Shown here piece by piece: positions 1-10,800 of a stretch of 64,000 bases of DNA. The notes beneath the pieces were generated by a model that had not been told where the DNA came from, ran no database searches, and worked only from the letters and a program-made list of their open reading frames with translations. This DNA is from Desulfobacter vibrioformis DSM 8776. GTDB taxonomy: Bacteria; Desulfobacterota; Desulfobacteria; Desulfobacterales; Desulfobacteraceae. Positions within the stretch are counted from its first letter, which is position 1; every line of letters begins with the position of its first letter. The translations under genes and the position numbers were made by a program. The stretch spans positions 1 to 64,000 of the forward strand of contig NZ_JQKJ01000017.1 of assembly GCF_000745975.1 (NCBI RefSeq). The letters are read 5' to 3'.

Positions 1-231
1 GAGCATCTTTAGAGCCATCATCACCTTGTCTTCCGGGGTCCGCAGGTCAAAGAAAACGGTATCACGTGTCTCAGCAAAGCAGTGATCACATTTGTTGCAA
101 TAAAAGATACGTCGTTTTCCGTTCTGGGTCATATAGGTCGAAATGGCGCTAATGTTACCTCGGTTCATCAGCCGATAATGGGAACATTCCGGGTTTGGGC
201 ATGGCTGGCCCCAGTCCTTGGGTTTTCGCAT
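1..231 (-). CDS. Transposase N-terminus with zinc ribbon, partial at window edge
   Basis: The first 77 residues of a minus-strand protein read from an ATG at 229-231 and run off the window. It starts MRKPKDWGQP and carries two cysteine pairs (C11 and C16; C45, C48 and C51), which suggest a zinc ribbon. It then continues with an ETRDTVFFDLRTPE stretch followed by the start of a helix-turn-helix-like region. This layout matches my memory of IS1-like transposases with an N-terminal zinc ribbon that are common in Desulfobacterota, but the catalytic domain lies outside the window. I could not see a terminal inverted repeat upstream of the start. The family call is from pattern recognition only. 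Confidence 0.5.
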   Translation of the reverse strand, partial: MRKPKDWGQPCPNPECSHYRLMNRGNISAISTYMTQNGKRRIFYCNKCDHCFAETRDTVFFDLRTPEDKVMMALKML

Positions 232-606
232 GGGTCAATCCTCCAATCAATTCGGTATATATATCCAAACTGATAGGATAATTAGCATTTTTTCTTTTTC
301 AAAGTATTACCGGGTGAGCACCCATATCGTTGTAACCCAATAAATTATCATACCGGGACAGGTTTTTTCAAGATGTTGATGACAGGCCGGACAGGGTAAA
401 TTTAATTATCCTTAATACTTTTCTTGACAAAAAGCGTCTTCCTATCCTAAAACTATGTGCGGCGAACTTGCAGCTCACACAATCGTACTACCGGAGACAA
501 AGATTTAAGTCCTCGGCTTAAGAGGGATGAAAGCATGTTTCAACGCTTTCGGAAAATCCCGTTTGGATTGAGGCATTAATCATAACCATAAACAAAGAGA
601 GGTAAA
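232..606. other. Intergenic leader region upstream of aconitase
   Basis: These 375 bases hold no convincing gene. The left half is AT-rich spacer after the transposase start. The right half contains a sigma70-like promoter near 424-453 and about 150 bases of untranslated leader. The leader has a small stem around 528-549 (GAAAGC pairing with GCTTTC) and the aconitase ribosome binding site (AGAGAGG) just before 607. I recognise no known riboswitch. Confidence 0.5.
424..453 (+). promoter_or_regulatory. Candidate sigma70 promoter for aconitase
   Basis: A perfect TTGACA -35 box at 424-429 is followed after 18 bases by TAAAAC at 448-453. It lies about 150 bases before the aconitase start, so it would leave a long leader. 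This is seen by eye only and the -10 match is weak. Confidence 0.4.
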
Positions 607-2523
607 ATGAGCGCTTTAGGTTTAACACATAAGATCCTCAAGGATCACCTGGTTGAGCCGGCTGAATTGCCAGCACCCGGGGAATTGATCAAGATCAAGA
701 TCGATGAGGCTTTCACACAGGACGCTACCGGCACCATGTGCATGCTTCAACTGGAAGCCATGGGCATCGATAAGGTAAAGCCCCTTGCTGTAAACTTTGT
801 TGACCACAGTATGCTTCAATCCGGTTTCAGAAACCCGGATGACCATCAATACCTGAGAACGGTTGCCGCAAAACTTGGCATCATCTTTTCACCGCCGGGA
901 ACCGGTATCTGTCATTTCACCAATATGGAAAACTTTGTTAAACCCGGCATGACGGGTGTTGGTGCTGACAGCCATACCGTAAACGCGGGTGGCGCAGGTG
1001 CGATCTTCATGGGTGCCGGCGGATATGACGTTGCTCTGGCCATGGCTACAGGTATGTACACCATGCCCATGCCCAAGGTGACCCGGGTTAACCTGACCGG
1101 TAAGCTGGCCAAAAACTGTATGGCCATGGATGTCATCCTGAAGATGCTGGAAATTGTATCTGTAAAAGGTGGCAAGGGTATTATCTTTGAGTATGCAGGT
1201 CCCGGCGTTAAAACCCTGTCTCTGACAGAACGGGCCACCATCACCAACATGGGTGCTGAAATGGGTGCCACCACCTCTATCTTCCCAAGTGATGAAAACA
1301 CCAAGGCCTTCCTGGAAAGCCGCGGCCGCGGTGGTGATTACACCGAACTGTCTGCTGATGAAGGCGCGACCTATGATGCAGAAATTAACATTAACCTGTC
1401 TGAAATCGAACCGCTGATCGCCATCTACCCCTCCCCGGGTAATGTTGAAAAAGTTAAAGATCATGCCGGAACTAAAATTCATCAGGTTTGTATCGGTTCC
1501 TGTACCAACAGCTCCTTTGAAAACATCGCCACCTTTGCGGAAGCCCTTAAAGGCAAACGTGTCAAAGTTGACACCCTGCTTTATCCCGGCTCCAGATCCG
1601 TTGCCATGCAGCTTGCCGACGCAGGTTACATAAAAATGATGTTCAATTCCGGTGTCAGAATCATGGAAAACGGTTGCGGCGCCTGTATCGGCCAGGGCGG
1701 TTCCCCCCCAAGTGAAGGCATCACGCTGAGAACGTTCAACCGGAACTTCCCCAAACGTTCAGGTACAGACGATGCCCAGTGTCATTTGATCAGCCCGCTT
1801 GTTGCAGCAGCCAGTGCCCTGACAGGTGTTATCACCGTACCGGAAGCAAAAGACATTGCCATTAACGTCATCCCGCCTGTTATCGACACCGACTCTTTCA
1901 TCATGCCGGATAAAGCCGATAAGTCCGAAGGCGTTGTCCGCGGACCTAACATCATGGCTCTGCCTGAATTCACGCCTCTACCCGACGTTGTGAAAGGCGA
2001 AGTTCTGCTGAAACTTGGCGACAACATCAGTACTGACGACATCCAGCCTGCCGGTGTATTCCTGCCCCTGCGCTCCAATGTTAAAGAGTATGCAATGCAG
2101 GCAACTTACAACCAGGTTGACAACACCTTTGCCAAACGCGCTGTGGCTCACAGAGACGCCGGCGGAGAAGGCATCATCGTTGGTGCTGAAAACTACGGTC
2201 AGGGAAGTTCCCGTGAACATGCGGCCCTTTGCCCAAGATGGCTTGGTATCCGTGCGGTTATCGTGAAATCTTTTGCCCGTATCCATGTGGCCAACCTGGT
2301 TAACTTCGGTATCGTTCCCATGACCTTTAAGAACCCGGCTGACTACGACAAGATCACCCAGGGCGACACGGTATCTTTTGATGCCACTGACCTGGCCGGC
2401 GATCTGTTCCTTGAAGTCAATGGAGAAAAACTTCCGCTGGAACGTGCTTTTGACACAGACGTGATCCCCACCTTGAAATTGGGTGGTGCTCTGGCTCAGT
2501 TCAAAGCAACCTTCAAGGGATAA
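607..2523 (+). CDS. acnA: Aconitate hydratase, AcnA-like
   Basis: This 638-residue protein interconverts citrate and isocitrate in the cytoplasmic TCA cycle. The iron-sulfur cluster ligands are visible: C299 in the GSCTNSS motif, and C357 and C360 in the GCGACIGQG motif. The C-terminal swivel domain starts near residue 465 (DNISTDDIQPAG) and holds the substrate-binding YGQGSSREHA segment. The length is that of the compact bacterial aconitases, shorter than the roughly 890-residue AcnA of E. coli. An AGAGAGG ribosome binding site precedes the ATG. The gene is transcribed alone and ends at a bidirectional terminator. A complete TCA enzyme fits acetate-oxidising sulfate reducers of the Desulfobacter type. 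The function is very secure. Confidence 0.96.
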   Translation: MSALGLTHKILKDHLVEPAELPAPGELIKIKIDEAFTQDATGTMCMLQLEAMGIDKVKPLAVNFVDHSMLQSGFRNPDDHQYLRTVAAKLGIIFSPPGTGICHFTNMENFVKPGMTGVGADSHTVNAGGAGAIFMGAGGYDVALAMATGMYTMPMPKVTRVNLTGKLAKNCMAMDVILKMLEIVSVKGGKGIIFEYAGPGVKTLSLTERATITNMGAEMGATTSIFPSDENTKAFLESRGRGGDYTELSADEGATYDAEININLSEIEPLIAIYPSPGNVEKVKDHAGTKIHQVCIGSCTNSSFENIATFAEALKGKRVKVDTLLYPGSRSVAMQLADAGYIKMMFNSGVRIMENGCGACIGQGGSPPSEGITLRTFNRNFPKRSGTDDAQCHLISPLVAAASALTGVITVPEAKDIAINVIPPVIDTDSFIMPDKADKSEGVVRGPNIMALPEFTPLPDVVKGEVLLKLGDNISTDDIQPAGVFLPLRSNVKEYAMQATYNQVDNTFAKRAVAHRDAGGEGIIVGAENYGQGSSREHAALCPRWLGIRAVIVKSFARIHVANLVNFGIVPMTFKNPADYDKITQGDTVSFDATDLAGDLFLEVNGEKLPLERAFDTDVIPTLKLGGALAQFKATFKG

Positions 2524-2548
2524 CCGCTGTATAATTAAAGAGTACTCT

Positions 2549-2578
2549 ATGCCGGGGAAACGATTCATTCCCCGGCAT
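2549..2578 (+). terminator. Hairpin downstream of aconitase
   Basis: A 9-bp inverted repeat (ATGCCGGGG and CCCCGGCAT) with a 12-base loop sits 25 bases after the aconitase stop. It has no T-tract, so it may stabilise mRNA 3' ends or act together with the stronger hairpin at 2604-2637. Confidence 0.4.
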
Positions 2579-2603
2579 ACAATACATAGAATATCGGTTA
2601 AGA

Positions 2604-2637
2604 AAAAAGGGGATAATCAGCAGATTATCCCCTTTTT
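2604..2637. terminator. Bidirectional rho-independent terminator
   Basis: A perfect 15-bp inverted repeat with a 4-base loop begins with AAAAA and ends with TTTTT, so it terminates in both directions. It sits exactly between the convergent aconitase and TauE/SafE genes. Confidence 0.85.
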
Positions 2638-2641
2638 CGTT

Positions 2642-3436
2642 TTAAAACACAGAGATCAGCATCCTTGTGCCCACCAAATACAGCAGCACGGCAAAAACAC
2701 GTTTGAGCTTGTCAACGGGCAGGTTGTGGGCAAGTTTCACCCCAATGGGTGCCGTGAGCACCGAGGCAGCCACAATGCCAGCCAGAGCAACGAGGTTGAC
2801 AAACCCCAGGGACATGGGCGGCAGGTTCGGGGTACCAAGCCCGTTGATCACATACCCTAAGAAACCGGCTGCGGCAATGGGAAACCCGATGGCCGATGAG
2901 GTGCCGATGGCTTTGTGAATCTTGGTATTGCACCAGGTCAGAAACGGCACGGCCAGGGTACCGCCGCCAATGCCCACAAGACTTGAAAATACGCCGATGA
3001 TGCTGCCTGCCGCAAAGATGCCTGCGGTGCCGGGGATGTCCCGGGTGGGTTTGGGTTTCATCCCCATGAGCATCTGGGTGGCCACATAGTATAAAAAGAT
3101 GCCGAAAAAACATTTAAGAAAATTGGTGGAAAGCATGGAGGCAATCCAGGTTCCTGTAAACGTCCCCACCAGGATACCCGGAGTGATCCTGAATACCACG
3201 GGCCAGACCACAGCCTTACGTTTATGGTGGGAACGCATACTGGAAACCGAGGTAAACAAAATACTGGCCAACGACGTGCCCAGGGCCATGTGAACAATAA
3301 CTTCATGGGCCACATTCTGGTGGGTAAAAATCGAAGTGAGCATGGGAACAATCACAAGCCCGCCGCCAATGCCCAGAAGCCCGGCCAGCACACCGGCCAC
3401 ACCGCCCACCGCCAGATACAACGCTACATAAATCAT
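2642..3436 (-). CDS. TauE/SafE (TSUP) family sulfite or anion exporter
   Basis: This 264-residue inner membrane protein has about eight hydrophobic segments. The two TSUP repeats are visible: an N-terminal GVLAGLLGIGGGLVIVP motif and a second GVFSSLVGIGGGTLAVPF motif about 150 residues later. The family moves sulfite, sulfoacetate or similar organosulfur anions, but substrate cannot be read from sequence. An in-frame start at 3604 would add 56 residues of low quality. I chose the ATG at 3434-3436 because it begins MIYVALYLAVGG, the usual family start, and has an AAAGGA ribosome binding site. The gene stands alone. In a sulfate reducer a role in sulfur anion traffic is plausible but unproven. 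Confidence 0.85.
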   Translation of the reverse strand: MIYVALYLAVGGVAGVLAGLLGIGGGLVIVPMLTSIFTHQNVAHEVIVHMALGTSLASILFTSVSSMRSHHKRKAVVWPVVFRITPGILVGTFTGTWIASMLSTNFLKCFFGIFLYYVATQMLMGMKPKPTRDIPGTAGIFAAGSIIGVFSSLVGIGGGTLAVPFLTWCNTKIHKAIGTSSAIGFPIAAAGFLGYVINGLGTPNLPPMSLGFVNLVALAGIVAASVLTAPIGVKLAHNLPVDKLKRVFAVLLYLVGTRMLISVF

Positions 3437-3645
3437 CTGTTCAGTCCTTTCTCCGTAATCAATTGCACAACTTGCACAAATTACACAAAAATGACCAATA
3501 TATAAAATCAGGGTAAAAAGCAATGAATAGTTCCCGGTGCGTAACCGTTCACTCCCCCCGCCCTGATGCCATTTTAAGCGATCAGCACTGAAATCCCGCG
3601 CCACTATTATTGAAAAAAGTTACACGCACATGATTTTTGTGGTGA

Positions 3646-5907
3646 TCAGATAAACAGTCCCACCGGGTTCAGTTCGTGCTCTTCAAGGGGGCGATCCAGC
3701 AGGCCGGCGCCCACCGGAGCGTCGTAGAGTCTTCCCGGCGCCAGGCGTCTCCAGAAATGGCGGAGTCCCGGAACCATGACCTTGACCACGTTGAGTCCGA
3801 CGTCCGGCCTTGTCATATCGAGAATCAGGGTGTCCATGCCCTTTTCAGCCGCCCGGAGGATGCACAAGTTCAGGCTCTCCTCAACGCCGGGTTCACAGAG
3901 CGTCTTGTAGTCCGAAAGTGTTTTAGGGGGCAACGACCTTCCCGGGGAGAGGTAGGGCTGGTTTTCCATGGTGGCGGAATCGAGCCAGGAGAGAAAGTTT
4001 TTGTCCCCGGTAAGATATTGGGGGGAACCCCCCTTTTCCTTTGGCGGATGCACGATGGGCAGGATTTGGTTAAGTTCTACCAGGGCGCGCTCAACAGCGA
4101 TGGTCGCATCCACATGGGCGCCGAACCCGAAGACAATATCCTCCCGCTCGTTATTCAGCCGGTGTGAGATCGCCCCAAAGGCGGGTATGCCCAGGTCGCT
4201 TGTGAGGTCAAGGACCGTAAGACTGCGCTTGATGGATCTGTAATATGCTGAAAGTGTTTGGAAATAGGGTTGATTGAAACTTGTAAGGTCCACCCAAGGT
4301 TTTTCCAGGCGATTGTACCACCACAGGGCCACGCTGTCCCTTTCCACCAGCTCCAGAAACCCCTGCAGGGCCGCCTCCGCAACAGAGTTTCCGGCGGCGC
4401 ATCCGTTGCTGTCCGGGTATGCGTATGCCTTTTGTTCATCTTCCACCGGATACTGGGCATAACAGAAACAGGAGGGCAGGTAGCAAAATTCCCCGAGGCC
4501 CATGGACCAGACCGGTGTCCAGTGCATCTCCTCTGTTTCGTCGAAGGGAACGGGAATCAATGCGTAAAACCTGGAGCATTCACGGTTGAGGGCCTCCCGG
4601 TCCTGAAACTGCTTTTGGCTGAAGTTCATGCAGTCATTGGGGTGTATTCCCTGTTCCCCCAGGTCTGTAAGGCTGCTCTTTATGCGGGGTTCGTCTCCGT
4701 GCCAGGTCAGGCTGTAACGTTCGATGGCTTCGCACAGGGCCCCTGCCTTTGCCTGGGATCTGCTGGCACCCTTGCCGCCGCAACCGCTTCTCACATGGTT
4801 GTTGAGCCAGTGCATGGATTTGCTCCTGAATGCCATGTTGTGGCCCGAGGAGAAGTTGTGCATGGGGGCGTTTGCTATGGCGTGGTAGGGAGTGAGCTTC
4901 TGCACGACGCCGGTGATGGTGCTGATATGATGACGGTATTTTTTGAATGTTGCCTCCGGGGAGGCCTCCCGGTAACCGCCTGCAAGGCTGGCGGAACAGG
5001 CCCGGTTCTTTTTTAATGTAACCGGTCTTGGGGCGATCCTGTAGTCCTTTGTTCCGCAGGCCGGACACTGGGGGCGCCGGACCAGGCGGTGGAACTGCAT
5101 ATCAAGGGGCATGTTCGAAAGGGTGATGATCGTTCCTTCCAGCCGGTTGTTTGTACCGGAATAGAGCCATTTTACGATCTCCTGAACCGCAAGACCCGCA
5201 GCCGTTTGCCGGGACAGGGGGGTTCCGGCGGAAGGGATGCGCAGGTTCCGGCCGGTCCCGGTGTGGGCCTTGAAGAAGGTGTTGATCTGGCGGTTATAGC
5301 TCAGCCGGTTGGCCAGGCATTCCCAGCAGGCGGTTTTGCCCGGGATAAAGAGCGGGCCCAGCCACGGCTCGATGCCGTTTGTCTTGAGCAGCATCCAGGG
5401 TTTCCCGCTCCTGAGGGCATCGAGATTGATCTGCCGGATCATGGGATCTTCGTAGTCGCCGGTAATGACGACCGTAAGATCTGCGTTCTCCTGAACCTTG
5501 AGTCCGGCCTGTGAAAGGGCATGGATCAGCTCGGCAGGGCTGTCCGTATCCGTGGAAACGATGGATACGGTTTTATTCCTAAGTAACGCAGCCAGCCTTC
5601 CTGGGTCCATGCCAAGGCCACTCCAGAACGCCAGTTCCTCGGGAGAAAGGGTGGATTCAGCCTCGGTGATGTAACCTGCCTGGGAAAGTTTGACCACCGT
5701 ATACAGCGTTTCCGTGTAGGACATCTCCCCGTCGAGACGGGCAAGCAGGTCGTCGAGGGAGAGATCGTTTTCGGTTATGGCGGAGAGCACAAGGCAGCAG
5801 GATCTTTCGGTCAGCAGTACATTGTTCTTTTCACTGGACAGGAGTACATTGTCGTTGCCTATAAATTCCGCATGGTAACAGTATGTGAGTCTCGGATTCT
5901 TTATCAT
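3646..5907 (-). CDS. E1-like/YcaO fusion, TOMM cyclodehydratase
   Basis: This 753-residue protein is a fused RiPP cyclodehydratase. Residues 1 to about 300 form the E1-like leader-peptide-binding partner, with two zinc-type pairs at C194/C197 (CWEC) and C281/C284 (CPAC). Residues from about 320 form the YcaO domain. It includes an acidic helix with E393 (CEAIERYSL) and a second one with ELVERD at 519-523, both typical of the ATP- and magnesium-binding site. The protein ends NPVGLFI, like the proline-containing C-termini of azoline-forming YcaO proteins. Known members use ATP to turn Cys, Ser or Thr of a precursor peptide into azolines. It follows the radical SAM gene by 28 bases in the same operon. 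The natural substrate is probably the NHLP-type peptide encoded at 13252-13737. The domain call is strong; the product is unknown. Confidence 0.88.
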   Translation of the reverse strand: MIKNPRLTYCYHAEFIGNDNVLLSSEKNNVLLTERSCCLVLSAITENDLSLDDLLARLDGEMSYTETLYTVVKLSQAGYITEAESTLSPEELAFWSGLGMDPGRLAALLRNKTVSIVSTDTDSPAELIHALSQAGLKVQENADLTVVITGDYEDPMIRQINLDALRSGKPWMLLKTNGIEPWLGPLFIPGKTACWECLANRLSYNRQINTFFKAHTGTGRNLRIPSAGTPLSRQTAAGLAVQEIVKWLYSGTNNRLEGTIITLSNMPLDMQFHRLVRRPQCPACGTKDYRIAPRPVTLKKNRACSASLAGGYREASPEATFKKYRHHISTITGVVQKLTPYHAIANAPMHNFSSGHNMAFRSKSMHWLNNHVRSGCGGKGASRSQAKAGALCEAIERYSLTWHGDEPRIKSSLTDLGEQGIHPNDCMNFSQKQFQDREALNRECSRFYALIPVPFDETEEMHWTPVWSMGLGEFCYLPSCFCYAQYPVEDEQKAYAYPDSNGCAAGNSVAEAALQGFLELVERDSVALWWYNRLEKPWVDLTSFNQPYFQTLSAYYRSIKRSLTVLDLTSDLGIPAFGAISHRLNNEREDIVFGFGAHVDATIAVERALVELNQILPIVHPPKEKGGSPQYLTGDKNFLSWLDSATMENQPYLSPGRSLPPKTLSDYKTLCEPGVEESLNLCILRAAEKGMDTLILDMTRPDVGLNVVKVMVPGLRHFWRRLAPGRLYDAPVGAGLLDRPLEEHELNPVGLFI

Positions 5908-5935
5908 AATTTCGTTTTCCCAGCATTTTTTGATT

Positions 5936-7765
5936 CTAAGCTTCCAGCTCCAGCAGCAGTTCCGGAGAGGCGGTTACCAGGGGCACGTAATGGGCGTCGG
6001 CAATAACGGCCAGTTTATGTTCCAGGGCCCACTCCTGCGGGCGGGAACCCGTATACCGGCAATGGCGCATCACCTCTTTGGCCTGGTCGCGGTCCATGGA
6101 ATATGTTTTATGGGATTGGCCGGCGAACCGGGTGTCATGGATCACATATTGATCCCAGAACAGGACCATGACCAGGCTGGCCGTTCTCCAGGAATCCTTC
6201 CAGGTACGAACCTCCTCTTCAAGCCTTTGGATTATGTCTGGCCGATCATGGGAGCCGCAGGGGTAATCACCGGTATAACGGAATGCCAGTTTCTCCCGGC
6301 CGGCATGTTCAGGAAAGATCGCTGCATAGGCCTTTTCCGGTTGCAGGTTCGTGATTCCGTAATCCTCCGGGCGCTCCACATAGAGCCCGAATTTTTCAAA
6401 ACGTACGTGGGCCAGGAGTTCGGGCGGCTGCAGATGCCGCAGCAGGGGAATGAGCTCAATGGTCTTCTCATAATCCTCGGGCCGGTCTCCCGGCAGTCCC
6501 CAGAGCAGATACCAGTAGACAAAGATATTCGTGGACATGGCATTTCGAAGCAGAGCCAGATTCTGGTGGGCCTTTACCCCCTTGTGGATGGCGTTCAAGA
6601 GCGGGGTGGTCAATGCCTCGATACCGGGCTGTATGCGGTTGACAGACGCTTTCTTAAGGTGAATCAGATCCTTGAGGGTCAGTGCGGCCACCAGCTGATA
6701 GCGCATGGAAAAACCGTCCGGAAGCCTAAGCGTGGGAAACAGTTCCCGGTAGTAGGAGGAGGGCGGGGTGTGATCTGTCATGAACACGATGATATTTTTA
6801 TATTTTTTGCTGATCACAGCGAGTTCGGAGCGGACCTTTGCAGGGCTCTTGAAGCGGTATTGGATCCGTTCATCGCAACTCAGGCCGCAGAACGCGCATC
6901 GCTGCTTCTGCCCTTTCCAGCATCCCCTGCTGGTTTCATAGGCCAGGGCCAGTTTTTCCGGGCGATTGTCTCCCAGAAAAAGGTCTGCCTGATGAAAATA
7001 GGCGGCATAATCGGGCAGGGGTAACAGGTCCATATCCTTTACGGGGCCTCCCCTGAGGATGCGATGGTCAGGGCGCTTTCCTTGGGTATATCCTTTTAGG
7101 AACTGTGCATATGCCGCCTCGATTTCTCCTTCGAATATATAATCCACATTATTGTTCATCGCCGCAATGCCCCTTGCCATGGCAGCTTCGCAGTTCAGCC
7201 CCCCTATCATGAAAAGGGTATCGGGTGCGGCTGACTTTATCCTGTCGATAAGGGCAAGGGCGCAGTTGATCTGTTCCCAGCCGATATTGAGCCAGATGAT
7301 CTTGTATCCCCTTGCCGCCACAACAGGCGCCACCTGGTCCGCAAATGAGAAGCAGGTCTCTTCCAGATCAAGCCAGGGCAGGGGATCGAATTGAGGATCT
7401 ACCGGGTGGGGCGCCGGAGAAGTTTTTTTGTTTTCCCCCAGGGCAAAGCGTTCCTCCTGGGGTATACCCAGCTGGGGTAGCGCATGAGCGGCCCGGGCAA
7501 ACAGCCGTTCCCCTACCATCCAGGATCTGGGTGCGTTACCGGTTTTTTCAAATCTATCAATGCCGATCATGGAGGCGAGTAGAACGTTCAAATAGAGGAC
7601 TTCGGCCCCAAGCCCGCTGTCGATGGAGATGGCCTCAAGGAGATGGGGGTCCAGCATGGCGCCCAGACAGGATCTGGAAAACGGCGGAACGATAAAAAGG
7701 ACGTCACCGCCGGACAGGGCCGAATTGATTCTGCCGGCTATATTTTTATCTTGGTTTTGGGTCAT
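5936..7765 (-). CDS. RiPP maturation B12-binding radical SAM C-methyltransferase
   Basis: This 609-residue protein matches the RiPP maturation radical SAM family that I recall as TIGR03975 (rSAM_ocin_1). Residues 20-240 look like a cobalamin-binding Rossmann region, with LFIVPPFSRS near the start and WLNIGWEQIN and FMIGGLNCEA later. The radical SAM core begins near 275 with C282, C290 and C293, spaced C-x7-C-x2-C (SRGCWKGQKQRCAFCGL). That spacing is the hallmark of this family, rather than the usual CxxxCxxC. Members are thought to methylate unactivated carbons in TOMM-type peptides. It lies between the giant phosphatase gene and the E1-YcaO gene. The start codon has only a weak ribosome binding site, so a slightly different start is possible. 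Confidence 0.87.
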   Translation of the reverse strand: MTQNQDKNIAGRINSALSGGDVLFIVPPFSRSCLGAMLDPHLLEAISIDSGLGAEVLYLNVLLASMIGIDRFEKTGNAPRSWMVGERLFARAAHALPQLGIPQEERFALGENKKTSPAPHPVDPQFDPLPWLDLEETCFSFADQVAPVVAARGYKIIWLNIGWEQINCALALIDRIKSAAPDTLFMIGGLNCEAAMARGIAAMNNNVDYIFEGEIEAAYAQFLKGYTQGKRPDHRILRGGPVKDMDLLPLPDYAAYFHQADLFLGDNRPEKLALAYETSRGCWKGQKQRCAFCGLSCDERIQYRFKSPAKVRSELAVISKKYKNIIVFMTDHTPPSSYYRELFPTLRLPDGFSMRYQLVAALTLKDLIHLKKASVNRIQPGIEALTTPLLNAIHKGVKAHQNLALLRNAMSTNIFVYWYLLWGLPGDRPEDYEKTIELIPLLRHLQPPELLAHVRFEKFGLYVERPEDYGITNLQPEKAYAAIFPEHAGREKLAFRYTGDYPCGSHDRPDIIQRLEEEVRTWKDSWRTASLVMVLFWDQYVIHDTRFAGQSHKTYSMDRDQAKEVMRHCRYTGSRPQEWALEHKLAVIADAHYVPLVTASPELLLELEA

Positions 7766-7832
7766 GGCATAAAACTCGTTATTTACTCATGGTGTTTAAA
7801 TATGGCTGGTCATGGGATGCCGGCCGATTCGT

Positions 7833-10800
7833 TCAAAGCCGGAATCCAAGAATCAGGATGTCGTCGACCTGCGGAAAGTTGCCCTTCCACTCTTTAAAGC
7901 GGGTGTATAATGTTTCTTTCTGTTGATGCAGGGGGGTCCCGGAGATATCCAGGAGCAGTTTTTTAAAATGTCCCTTCATGAACTTTTTTCCGGATGTCTC
8001 GCCGATCTGATCGATGAAACCGTCTGAAAACAGATAGAGCATATCGCCTTCTTCGAATGAAATGTCATGGGCCGTGAAAGGCTTCTCCCTGTGGTGAACG
8101 GCAATGGGCATCCTGTCGCCCTTGAACTCAAGGAGCTTGCCGTCCCTGATCATCAACAGGGGATGATGGGCTCCTGAGAACCGGATCCTGCGGGCTTTGA
8201 GATCAATGGTGCAAAGCCCCATATCCATTCCCTCCTGCTGCTCGGCGGGATCACCGTGCTGCTTGAAGGCGGTTTTTATCTTTGTCCTGAGCTCTCCCAG
8301 GATCTGGTCGGGAAAGAGCCTTTTCTGTTCAGCCATCCTCGGTACGATATCATTGAGAAAAGCGATGCCCAGCATGCTGACCAGGGCACCGGGGACGCCG
8401 TGTCCCGTACAGTCTGCAACCGCCGTGATGATCTTGTCTTCGATTTTCCGAATCCAGTAGAAATCCCCGCTGACCGTTGCACAGGGACGGAAAAAAATAA
8501 AATGGTTCGGCAGAAGCTTTGCAATGGTCCCATCGTCAGGCAGAGCCGCGTCCTGGATGCGCACGGCCTGTGTGACGCTGTCGGTGACCTTCTTGTGGTT
8601 TTTAGCAAGTTTCCTGTGGCTCTCCTCGAGTTCTTCGTGCACCTTCTGAAGGTCGTGGGTTCGCTGCCGAACCTTTTCCTCCAGGTCTTCATAGAGTTCG
8701 GCATTCTCCATGGAGATGGCAATCTGGGTGGAAAGCATGCTGAGCACCTCCAGGCGTGACGGCGTGAAGGCCCCTTCGATCAGGTTGTTTTCAAGGTAAA
8801 CCATACCGGTAAGTTCCGTTTGCTTGATGATGGGAAAACAGACGGCGGACTTCGGCTGATGTCGGGTGATATACTCACCTGAACCGTATTCGGGGCTCCG
8901 GGAGAGGTTTTCAAATACCAGGGTCTCCCGGGTACGGGCCACGAAATGGATCACGGCAAGGGGGATGTTCCGGGAATCGTCAACGGGCAGTGCCTGGAGC
9001 ACATCTGTTCCGGTCTCCAGGCGCCCTTCTCCCTGGATGAGCAGACGACCGTCCTGATTCCGAATCAGGACAACTGTCCGGGCCCCTGCGTTTTCCATCA
9101 GGATTCTGAGCATCCTGTCCAGAAGCTGCGGCAACTGTACCTCTCTGGAAAGGGTCTGGGATGCCTTTAAAATGGTGGCGATATCCAGGTGGCCTGCGCT
9201 CGTTTCGGCCACGGGTCCCGTCGTGAAGTTCATGTCGGTCTGACCCGGATATGATGAATGGCCCGTATACTTGGGATAATTGGTGTCGAGGTGGGACACC
9301 TTTGCAGCGGCTCCCCATTGCTGATAACATGCCCTGGCCTCGCTGAAATACAGGGAGGCGATCCTGTCGCGCCCGTTGTGCATGTAGAATCTGGCCGCAA
9401 GTTCGTTTGCAATGGCAGCTTCGTTTATATACGCGTTTTCAATTGCTTTTTCGATTGCCCTGTCGTAATGCTCCCCGGCCTGGCAAAAATCTCCCTGTAT
9501 GCGGTGCATTTCAGCTTGCAGCAGATGGTATTTATGGGAGAAATTGGTAGGGCCGATGATTGCCCAGTTTTTCATCACTTTCAAGCCTGCCGCAGCCTTT
9601 GTAAGGAAGGATGCTTTCTCTTTTTCATCCTCTGTTACGGTGTAAAGGTGCAGATAGGCCAGGGTGAAATAGAGGTAGTAATCGCTGGTGATGTATGTCA
9701 GGCGTGCCCGGATCCGGCTCCAGTTTTCTTCGAAAATCGCGACATCGGAAGACAGTCGGTCGTTGCGATCAAAGATGACTGCGGATTTTACCCTCATCAG
9801 ATACTCGCACATCCTGCATAGCCTCAGGGCATCGGGGGGCAGACCGCTGGATATCTTTTCAAAATCCAGTTCGATGATCTCCGAAGGGAGCACCTGGCCG
9901 GTCAGTTCGGCATTCAGGTGTATATCGGAGGCAAAGAGCGCAAGCATAATTCTCTCCTTCTGAAGGGAGAGATGTGGGCGTATGAAGATGAGTTTTTCAT
10001 GCCAGACGGAGAGCGGGGTGCCGCTGCGTGCCAGAAACGCCATGTAGTGGGCGATGATATAGCCGCCGTAAACATAATCGCCGGCATTGAGCGCAAAGGG
10101 GTGAAGGTCGATCAGGCTTTGCGATACCTCCCTGTAATGCTGCCGGTTTCCAGCTATATAAAGGTAAAAGGGGGTGATGGATCTCACGCTCATGGCATCG
10201 TCGCATAACCTGTTTTCGATCAGCTCACGCGCGATATTTCCGATCTTATATGCCCCGGAAATATCACCCGCAACGATTCGTACGGTGCCGTAGAGGCAAA
10301 GCACATAAGGCGTTTCCGGACAGAGTCCGTTCTCAAGGATCAACGCCGTCATCCTTGAGGTCAAAAGCGGCAGTATGTTCTGGTACCTGGAAAACATGAA
10401 GGCTGTTGCGCCCGTATAATAAAGGCGCAGGATCAGCCTTGTTTCCGGGTCGTCCATCGGCGGCAGATTGATGATATTATCCATACCATAACGTTCTATC
10501 AGGGTTTGCGTACGGTTGATTTCCCTGCCGATATGGGAAGGTTCCGGGTCGGTTGGAATGGAAACGCCCAGGGATGTGAATATCTCCAGGATCTTTTCCG
10601 CAGCTGAAAGATGCTGATTTTGCGCGATAAGGTTCATAATGCGGTATTCATGGGCAACGCAGCGGTGGGACACTGAAACTGCCGATGATAAGACGGTGTC
10701 GATATGGGCTTCAAGCTGCTCGGTATCCCGGGACAGAAAATAACATTGAATGGCTTGATCATATATTTCCCGGGTCAGATCATAATGATTTTGCCAGTGG

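Noticed and set aside
5885..7024. Long plus-strand frame of 379 codons opposite the radical SAM gene
   Set aside because: It lies antisense to a gene with clear family motifs, has no ribosome binding site and no recognisable domain.
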